From assembly GCA_905215675.1 (NCBI GenBank), contig CAJMRA010000010.1:1-17169 (forward strand): a stretch of DNA of 17,169 bases, given 5' to 3'. Shown here in pieces: positions 12,845 to 17,169 of the stretch; positions within the stretch are counted from its first letter, which is position 1, and the number at the start of each line of letters is the position of its first letter. The notes below the pieces were generated by a model that did not search any database, was not told where the DNA came from, and worked only from the letters and a program-made list of their open reading frames with translations. Source of the stretch: an uncultured bacterium (GTDB taxonomy: Bacteria; Desulfobacterota; Desulfovibrionia; Desulfovibrionales; Desulfovibrionaceae). The position numbers and the translations under genes were made by a program.

Positions 12845-13425
12845 TCGGCGGCGACGTTGACGACCACGACCAGCAGGGCTTCGGCATCCGCGCCGCGCTC
12901 CCCAGACATGCCCATGACGCGGAAAAGCCTGTCCGCGTCGCCCCGGAAGACGAGAAGCAGCGACCTGCCGTTGGCGACGTAGCGCTCATCCTTCGTTTCC
13001 GCGCCGTCAAAGGCCGCGCTGTAGGAAAGCATTCCGTCAGTTCCCGGAGTCACAGAAACCGAAAGGCTTCCGCCCTCATTCGCGACGGCAAACGGCAGAC
13101 TTTCGCCGGGAGTGAGCTTTCCCTTGCCGACCGCAACCCTTCTTGCCTTGTCCCCCATGTCGCGCAGCAGTCGCTCCACATGCTCCCTGTCAGCCGAAAA
13201 AACGTCCCACTGCCCCTTCGGTTTGTCGAAAGGGAGCAGCGCCGCCGGAGCCTGCTCCAGCAGCCAGACCTCGATACCGGTGGCCCCGATCATGCGGGCA
13301 TGTTTCCTGGCGGCAATGGCGCCCGACGCCATGAGCGCGGGCGAGGGGACGGCGAAACTTTCCGCAGGGTAACAGCCGCACGCGGCCACGACGGCCAGCA
13401 GGGAAGCGCACAGGGTCTTTTTCAT
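12841..13425 (-). CDS. Exported protein with a secretin-like C-terminus
   Basis: A 194-aa protein. The ATG at 13425 makes an ATGA overlap with the upstream stop; a longer in-frame start at 13518 would put 31 polar residues before the signal peptide. The N-terminus (KKTLCASLLAVVAACGCYPA) is a signal peptide, possibly lipidated at Cys17 or Cys19. The last 95 residues parallel the end of the PilN secretin of this window: TPGE, a beta strand pair (SLSVSVTPGTDGMLSYSAAF), NGRSLLLVFRGD where the secretin has MGQTLVLAGFQD, and LLVVVVNVAAE where it has LLVVTISVEAA. No N0/N1 domain is present. It may be a secretin-derived or secretin-assisting periplasmic protein; the likeness is by eye only. Confidence 0.68.
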   Translation of the reverse strand: MKKTLCASLLAVVAACGCYPAESFAVPSPALMASGAIAARKHARMIGATGIEVWLLEQAPAALLPFDKPKGQWDVFSADREHVERLLRDMGDKARRVAVGKGKLTPGESLPFAVANEGGSLSVSVTPGTDGMLSYSAAFDGAETKDERYVANGRSLLLVFRGDADRLFRVMGMSGERGADAEALLVVVVNVAAE

Positions 13426-13709
13426 GGTTTTTCCTTTTCTGGACATATCTTCTGATTGTTCAGTCGTTCCTGAATTTCCGACAAAAATGGATAACGTCGT
13501 ACCAGCGATACCCACCACTCGTCGGGGAAGGATGGCAGATAGCCCATATGTTCAGCGATGGTCATACATTCAAGAACGCTGGAAAGACCGATAGAAAACT
13601 CATGTTCCCTGTCCTTCATGCCGAAGACCAGAAGTTCGTCGCAATGAGGACAGAAAATTTCACGCTGTCCAGCTTCAAGACACGCCCTGTTATCAAACAT
13701 ATCACCCAT
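13422..13709 (-). CDS. Hypothetical 95-aa protein with a CxxC motif
   Basis: A soluble acidic protein with CPHCDELLVFGMKDREHEF near residues 20-38 (one C-x2-C pair), a Cys/Met-rich helix (LECMTIAEHMGYLP) and an aromatic segment (FPDEWWVSLVRRYPF). Only one CxxC pair is present, so a complete zinc ribbon cannot be claimed; Cys47 and Cys88 could supply further ligands. The ATG at 13709 lacks a clear ribosome binding site; an ATG at 13700 is possible. The 33 bases upstream are AT-rich, unlike the neighbourhood, and contain the palindrome ttatcgataa (13733-13742), so a local promoter is possible. It overlaps the exported-protein gene by 4 bases. Confidence 0.6.
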   Translation of the reverse strand: MGDMFDNRACLEAGQREIFCPHCDELLVFGMKDREHEFSIGLSSVLECMTIAEHMGYLPSFPDEWWVSLVRRYPFLSEIQERLNNQKICPEKEKP

Positions 13710-13742
13710 AATTTTACATGGACATTTTTTTCTTATCGATAA

Positions 13743-14198
13743 CTACTGAACACATATCGCAAACCAGCGGGAAAATACCACCGCAAAGAGACCGCATACC
13801 GGCAACATCAACCATAACAGACCTCGCGTACAACAATCCCTCGGCTTTTCGTCCGGCTTGAAACACCACCAGAACATGGATGCAGCGGCAAGATTTCCGG
13901 CTGACACAAATAAAAACAATGTTTTTCTTGTTATTCCGATTGACATGAAGGCGTCATACAGCACAGCCAGCATCATGATTTCCGTGGCCGCAAGCATGCC
14001 GACCTCCGCCCACCAGAGAAGCCAGTCCGGCCTGTTCTTGCAGAAGAGGAGGAAACGCCGGCCATCGTCCAGCCGCGCCTTCAGCTTCCGCACGGCCAGA
14101 CGCCGCGCATTCCGCTTCCTGGTGGGCTCCCGCCACTCCCGCGGCTCTGGAGGCTCGTATGCCGTCAGAACGCGCCGGCGCGCCCGGATACGCCGCAT
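13743..14198 (-). CDS. Hypothetical integral membrane protein
   Basis: A 151-aa protein with a very basic N-terminus (RRIRARRRVLTAY, RKRNARRLAVRKLKARL) followed by four hydrophobic helices (about 58-82, 85-100, 102-115 and 126-150, including WLLWWAEVGMLAATEIMML). The positive N-terminus should stay in the cytoplasm. The ATG at 14198 shares its first base with the rep stop (TGATG), so it is translated right after the replication initiator. No family is recognised. The GC content drops in its 3' half, which fits a recently acquired or loosely constrained gene. Confidence 0.68.
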   Translation of the reverse strand: MRRIRARRRVLTAYEPPEPREWREPTRKRNARRLAVRKLKARLDDGRRFLLFCKNRPDWLLWWAEVGMLAATEIMMLAVLYDAFMSIGITRKTLFLFVSAGNLAAASMFWWCFKPDEKPRDCCTRGLLWLMLPVCGLFAVVFSRWFAICVQ

Positions 14199-15451
14199 CA
14201 GGCGTAAACCCTTTCAAGCCAGTCTCCGAACGACGGGAGAGGCATTGCCCCGGCCAGGCTTTCCCGTGCCCGGTCAAGCAGCTTTTCCGGCGCGAATCCC
14301 CGCGCCCTGGCGCGACAGAGCGCGGCGCAAATCCTGCCTCTGGCCTCGGATGGCCAGAGGCGGCTGAAGGCGTCGAAAACGCTTCCCGCCTCGTCTGCCT
14401 TTGCCTGCTCTTCCGGGGTTCGCTTCGCCGGGGGAAGTTCCTTTACGGGCGGCGCGAGAGGTACGGCCCGTGCGCCGGAGGAGGCATCGACGCCGCAGGC
14501 CGCCCCGTCCCGCCGGAACGGTTCGTCGTTCCAGCGTTCGCCCTGGAGCCAGCCGGTCAGGTTCGGGACATAACCGCGCTTCCAGCGGCTGTCGCAGCTC
14601 TTGAAACGCTCGACAACGCCTAAAAGCGCGTCGATGTCCGGCAGGCGTCCCGCCCGCGCGAGAGAGCGGAAAGTTCGTTCAGCGGAAAGCCGCCCCTGCT
14701 TGATCGGCCATGCCTGGAACAGCCGGTCAAAGGCCGCCGGAAGGAAGGCGGGACTGGTCGTACCGACCGCGCCGTCCGCGCTCCTCTTCATTCCCGCCTT
14801 CATGGAGTAAATCCTCGACCGTTGAGCCAACGACCGACCTTCCGGCGTTTCAGCCCTTGTGGAGCGTGAAAGAAAATCCCCCCTCCCGGAGAGTTTCGGA
14901 GGACAGACGCCGCCCGTCGCACACGCTCTTGTCTGTGCGGGAGCGGATACGCGACGCGAAGGAGGAACGTCGCTCGTGCTGGTCGTCGGAAGGGGGGAAA
15001 GGGGGGTAATATCTCTCTTTTCTTCTTTCTTATCTTCCTTAAAGGAAGGACCGGCAGATTTTGCCGCTCCGACCGGTACATTTTTCCGGTCCTCGGACAA
15101 AAAAAGAGAGTCGGTTTCGTAGCCCAGCCGCTCGAGCAGCGACATGAGCCGGGGAGATCTGAGAAGGCGATAGACGCTGCGTCCGTTGCTGGATGTCCAG
15201 TCGCGACGCACGTCGATATACTCGTAGTGACGCAGGATGCCGAGGTAGGTCCGGGCCGTCCGCTCGCAGCCCTTGCACACGAGCGCGAGCGTCTCCATCG
15301 GAACCGAGCATTCGCCGGTATGGAGAGAGGAGACGAAGAGGAAGGCGTAGAGATGGCTCGCTCCAAGCCCCACCTCCCGATCAAGGTCAATGAAGCGGGG
15401 ATAGAACTTGTCCGCCACTCTCAAAAAATTCTGAGGCACCAAAGTCTTCAT
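14198..15451 (-). CDS. Plasmid/phage-type replication initiator with N-terminal winged helix
   Basis: A 417-aa protein in three parts. Residues 20-107 form a winged-helix domain (GLGASHLYAFLFVSSLHTG, then SVPMETLALVCKGCERTAR and YLGILRHYEYIDVRRDW), like HTH_36-type replication initiators. Residues 115-235 are a charged, low-complexity linker. Residues 240-312 match the C-terminal domain of phage replication proteins and helicase loaders (FDRLFQAWPIKQGRLSAERT, YVPNLTGWLQGERWNDEPF; family outline AYP.K..K..A...W, with P.P.tWL.G.rW.D). It would bind the origin and recruit the host helicase. GGGGG lies about 7 bases before the ATG. The upstream 228 bases hold a candidate antisense RNA. The Pro-rich region near 335-350 precedes an extra 80-residue helical C-terminus. 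Confidence 0.75.
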   Translation of the reverse strand: MKTLVPQNFLRVADKFYPRFIDLDREVGLGASHLYAFLFVSSLHTGECSVPMETLALVCKGCERTARTYLGILRHYEYIDVRRDWTSSNGRSVYRLLRSPRLMSLLERLGYETDSLFLSEDRKNVPVGAAKSAGPSFKEDKKEEKRDITPLSPLPTTSTSDVPPSRRVSAPAQTRACATGGVCPPKLSGRGDFLSRSTRAETPEGRSLAQRSRIYSMKAGMKRSADGAVGTTSPAFLPAAFDRLFQAWPIKQGRLSAERTFRSLARAGRLPDIDALLGVVERFKSCDSRWKRGYVPNLTGWLQGERWNDEPFRRDGAACGVDASSGARAVPLAPPVKELPPAKRTPEEQAKADEAGSVFDAFSRLWPSEARGRICAALCRARARGFAPEKLLDRARESLAGAMPLPSFGDWLERVYA

Positions 15452-15493
15452 CTCAGCCCCCGGAAAAAGGCAAAGAAAAAGCCCCCCGAACGC

Positions 15494-15522
15494 TTGACGC
15501 CGGACTTCAGGAAGACTATGGT
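15494..15522 (+). promoter_or_regulatory. Sigma70-type promoter for the candidate antisense RNA
   Basis: TTGACG at 15494-15499 (5 of 6 match to consensus), a 17-base spacer, and TATGGT at 15517-15522 (4 of 6, with the key TA and final T). It points right, opposite to the flanking genes, and is followed about 34 bases after the expected start by an intrinsic terminator. Confidence 0.6.
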
Positions 15523-15528
15523 AAAACC

Positions 15529-15591
15529 TGTTCGTGGCTCACCACAGTGGGCATTGCCTCGAAAGTGCTCCAACACTTTCGGGGCTTTTTT
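15529..15591 (+). ncRNA. Candidate antisense RNA controlling rep expression
   Basis: A transcript from the promoter at 15494-15522 would start near 15529 and stop at the terminator ending at 15591, giving about 63 bases. It is antisense to the leader of the rep mRNA, which is read from the small gene at 15901 across to rep at 15451. The RNA would fold into a short hairpin (GTGG 15534-15537 with CCAC 15542-15545) and the terminator hairpin. In the sense strand the terminator loop reads UUGGAG, which contains a YUNR-type U-turn sequence known from antisense-controlled plasmids. The arrangement cop-like gene, antisense RNA, rep matches IncFII-type copy control. It is a prediction from signals only. 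Confidence 0.52.
15556..15591 (+). terminator. Intrinsic terminator of the antisense RNA
   Basis: Arm 15556-15567 (gcctcgaaagtg) pairs with 15574-15585 (cactttcggggc) over 12 bp with one G-U pair; the loop is the 6 bases ctccaa, followed by six T at 15586-15591. On the minus strand the T-run is absent, so it is directional. Confidence 0.85.
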
Positions 15592-15679
15592 CTTTCGCTC
15601 TTTTCTGTGCTTTTCTGGTTTTTGCTACCCGTTTTTTAACCCGGAAATTGCTCGAATCGCAAACAACATACCATATCGC

Positions 15680-15901
15680 CTATACGGCGATTCCGGCTTC
15701 CCGGCACTCCCGAATCAGAGGCCCATGCATCTTTTTCGGCACAAGATTCTTGAAGTATAACGCGGTCCTGAGAAGAGCCCGCTCGCAACCGCCGGGGCCT
15801 TCTTCCTCCAGCGCATTGAAATAATAGTGCTTGACCTTGGGATCACGGGTTTCCATGAAGGAATCGAGCCGCAACCGACCGCCATCATTGCGCTTTCTCA
15901 T
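15680..15901 (-). CDS. Small ParR/RHH-like protein, possible copy-number or partition regulator
   Basis: A 73-aa basic protein. The ATG at 15901 has AAGGAG with a good spacer; an in-frame extension to 15970 has no such site. The sequence (GGRLRLDSFMETRD, then KVKHYYFNALEEEGPGGCER and ALLRTALYFKNLVP) loosely resembles the ribbon-helix-helix core of ParR/StbB proteins (L..IP.G.RSR..R.AL..G), but similarity is weak and there is no ParM or ParA gene next to it. It lies first in the minus-strand operon, just after a near-palindrome that could be its operator, and 228 bases before rep. A copy-control role like CopB of R1 fits the position. The family remains unknown. Confidence 0.6.
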   Translation of the reverse strand: MRKRNDGGRLRLDSFMETRDPKVKHYYFNALEEEGPGGCERALLRTALYFKNLVPKKMHGPLIRECREAGIAV

Positions 15902-15959
15902 CAAAAATCTCCTTTTTGCTGCCCATCTCTGTAAAAAACGCCCCTTCCGGTTAGCTATA

Positions 15960-15975
15960 GGGTGTTGCAAAACCC
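15960..15975. promoter_or_regulatory. Near-palindrome, candidate operator
   Basis: gggtgttgcaaaaccc is a 16-base inverted repeat with 14 of 16 positions symmetrical, centred on ttgcaa. It is 59 bases upstream of the small ParR-like gene. On the minus strand a TATAGC, which could serve as a -10 box, lies directly next to it, though no good -35 is seen. It could be the binding site of that protein. Its position at the border of the element means it could instead be part of an attachment site. Confidence 0.35.
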
Positions 15976-15977
15976 AA

Positions 15978-16010
15978 AAAGGGAGCTGGCCCCCAAAACC
16001 AACTCCCTTT
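15978..16010. other. Strong hairpin between the element and the MEMO gene
   Basis: Arms 15978-15989 (aaagggagctgg) and 15999-16010 (ccaactcccttt) pair over 11 of 12 positions around a 9-base loop. On the minus strand five T follow the stem, so it could stop transcription coming from the right into the element; no minus-strand gene in the window would need it. It may be a leftover terminator, an insulator or part of the junction. Confidence 0.6.
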
Positions 16011-16112
16011 AATCATTAACTTTCTACTTTTTTGCCTTGGAATCCGCAAGCAAAAGGGGTTCCTTCCCCCTCAAGACAAAACGTCATGAGTCCTGAGCCT
16101 GAGGAGGAGAGC

Positions 16113-16955
16113 ATGATTCGTTCGCCCGTTGTTGCCGGTCGGTTTTATGCCGGGACTGCCGGGGCGCTGGCAGCCGACGTGGCCCTGTGCATGGCGGAGG
16201 GGGCGGCTGTCGCCGCGCCTGTGCCGCTCGAAGCCGCGCGCCCTGCGGCCGTCATGCTGCCGCATGCCGGGCATGTCTATTGCGGGCGCGTCATCGGCGC
16301 GACGCTTTCCGGCGTGCGTCTGCCGCGCCTGCTGGTGCTGCTCTGCCCCAATCATACGGGGCGCGGCACGCCCCTTTCCGTCTGGCCGGGCGGCGCATGG
16401 CGGACGCCGCTGGGCGACGTGCCCTGCGACGACGCCTTTCTTGCCGCGCTGGGCGCGCATGCGCCCTTTGCGAGCGATCCGAGCGCCCATCTTGGAGAAC
16501 ATAGTCTGGAAGTGCTGCTGCCCTTTTTGCAGCTGATGCCCGACGCGCAGCCCGTCATTGTGCCGGTATGCGTGGGCACGGCGCAGCCCGCCGTCCTGCG
16601 GGCCGCGGGAAAGATTCTGGCCGGGCTGCTCGCGGAGCGGGACGACGCGGGCCTTGTCGTCAGTTCCGACATGAATCATTACGAGCCGGAAAAGGCGACC
16701 CTCATCAAGGATGATGCCGCGCTGGAGCGCGTGCTGGCGCTGGACCCGGACGGCCTGCTGGAGGTCGTCGCCCGGCATTCCATCTCCATGTGCGGCGCAG
16801 CGCCCATGGCGCTGGCGCTCCATGCCATGCGCGAGCTGTGCGGCGCGACCCGCCGCCCCCTGCCGCAGGCCGCCGTCCTGCTGCACGAAACCTCCGCCCG
16901 CGCTTCCGGCGATACCTCTCATTGCGTCGGCTACGCCGGCGTGCGCTTCTGGTAG
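16113..16955 (+). CDS. MEMO1-family protein (AmmeMemoRadiSam system protein B)
   Basis: A 280-aa protein. The ATG at 16113 has GAGGAGGAG just upstream; an in-frame ATG at 16032 would add 27 unmatched residues. The family begins IRSPVVAGRFYAG. The metal-site segments are visible: MLPHAGHVYCG (His of the APHAGY motif), LCPNHTGRG (His of the G..H motif), SSDMNHYEP (D and H of SSD..H), the CGAAPMALAL cysteine and the closing GDTSHCVGYAGVRFW. Human MEMO1 binds metal through related His and Cys residues. In bacteria these proteins occur beside AMMECR1 and a radical SAM protein; the neighbours lie outside the window. It has its own terminator, is on the other strand, and looks like host chromosome. 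Confidence 0.92.
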   Translation: MIRSPVVAGRFYAGTAGALAADVALCMAEGAAVAAPVPLEAARPAAVMLPHAGHVYCGRVIGATLSGVRLPRLLVLLCPNHTGRGTPLSVWPGGAWRTPLGDVPCDDAFLAALGAHAPFASDPSAHLGEHSLEVLLPFLQLMPDAQPVIVPVCVGTAQPAVLRAAGKILAGLLAERDDAGLVVSSDMNHYEPEKATLIKDDAALERVLALDPDGLLEVVARHSISMCGAAPMALALHAMRELCGATRRPLPQAAVLLHETSARASGDTSHCVGYAGVRFW

Positions 16956-16956
16956 A

Positions 16957-16985
16957 GCGTTTCACCTTTGAAAAAGGTGAAACGC
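16957..16985. repeat. Perfect 13-bp palindrome after the MEMO gene, probable dispersed element
   Basis: gcgtttcaccttt (16957-16969) pairs perfectly with aaaggtgaaacgc (16973-16985) around a 3-base loop. No T-run follows, so it is not a normal terminator. A related sequence begins at 17140 (agagcgttttatctttgaaa), which shares the tagagcgttt..ctttgaaa outline. This suggests a REP-like family dispersed in the host genome. Confidence 0.7.
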
Positions 16986-17098
16986 GAGGCGGCGGCACAG
17001 CCGATGAAAGGTTCCGTCTTTTTTTCGCGTTGCCGGGGGACGAGCGGCGGAAGGATGGCGTTTGTATTGCCCAGTTCGTTGCTTCTGAACGAAGCGCG

Positions 17099-17139
17099 CC
17101 GGGGGAAGGGATGCAAGTTCCCTTCCCCCGGTTTTTTTT
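17099..17139 (+). terminator. Intrinsic terminator downstream of the MEMO gene
   Basis: Arm 17099-17111 (ccgggggaaggga) pairs perfectly with 17119-17131 (tcccttcccccgg) over 13 bp, with a 7-base loop, followed by eight T at 17132-17139. The distance from the stop codon is about 140 bases; the space between holds the palindrome at 16957-16985 and no convincing gene. Confidence 0.93.
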
Positions 17140-17169
17140 AGAGCGTTTTATCTTTGAAATGGGTTGAGG
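17140..17169. repeat. Second, diverged or truncated copy of the palindromic element
   Basis: agagcgttttatctttgaaa at 17140-17159 parallels agagcgtttcacctttgaaa at 16954-16973 with 3 differences over 20 bases. The right arm is not visible before the window ends (gtgg-type pairing is absent), so it is either degenerate or cut off. Confidence 0.5.

Noticed and set aside
16055..16071. aggggttccttccccct looked like a tRNA T-arm, suggesting a tRNA attachment site
   Set aside because: No acceptor stem, anticodon arm or CCA can be placed around it; it is just a short inverted repeat.
16071..16922. A 283-codon minus-strand open frame opposite the MEMO gene
   Set aside because: The MEMO frame has conserved metal-site motifs, a ribosome binding site and a terminator; the opposite frame is His/Gly/Gln-rich and featureless.

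Overview
The window is GC-rich and almost fully coding. Both strands carry genes, but nearly everything from base 1 to about 15,900 is read on the minus strand as one tightly packed block with ATGA or TGATG junctions. One unrelated plus-strand gene (MEMO1/AmmeMemoRadiSam protein B) lies at the right edge. The family mix and base composition suggest a Proteobacterium or Desulfobacterota host. The style of the palindrome after the MEMO gene makes me lean to the Desulfovibrionaceae; that is inference. The block looks like a plasmid-derived or integrative conjugative element. No integrase, relaxase, coupling protein, tRNA, CRISPR array or insertion sequence is visible.

Reading in the direction of transcription (right to left), the element starts with a replication-control module at 15,901-14,198. 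It has a small ParR/RHH-like gene, a 228-base leader holding an oppositely oriented promoter-plus-terminator unit (a candidate antisense RNA), and a phage/plasmid-type replication initiator. Next comes an accessory stretch (14,198-10,873): a membrane protein, a small CxxC protein, a secreted protein whose C-terminus resembles a secretin, a C5 cytosine methyltransferase with a second long same-strand reading frame inside it, and two small-protein loci, one with a nested zinc-ribbon frame.

The conjugation part (10,868-6,051) follows RP4/IncP logic: TraK, three small membrane proteins, TraL, a 74-aa unknown, TraM, the VirB11-type ATPase TrbB, a duplicated Com-type zinc-finger protein, the pilin TrbC and the VirB3-like TrbD. 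At the point where trbE would be expected, the operon passes into a type IVB (R64/TCP-like) pilus cluster (6,045-1). This consists of a TrbH-LysM-TcpQ lipoprotein that joins the two systems, a probably frameshifted HTH gene, a helical unknown, secretin PilN, PilO2, PilP and the start of the PilQ ATPase, which is cut by the window edge.

The most notable observations are the dual-frame methyltransferase locus, the putative antisense RNA upstream of rep, the TrbH/TcpQ fusion at the junction of the conjugation and pilus clusters, the tandem Com duplication inside the trb operon, and two places where coding signal changes frame. No stretch longer than 300 bases lacks a gene. The non-coding gaps are 15,452-15,679 (antisense RNA), 15,902-16,112 (promoter/operator, hairpin, likely element edge) and 16,956-17,169 (palindrome and terminator).
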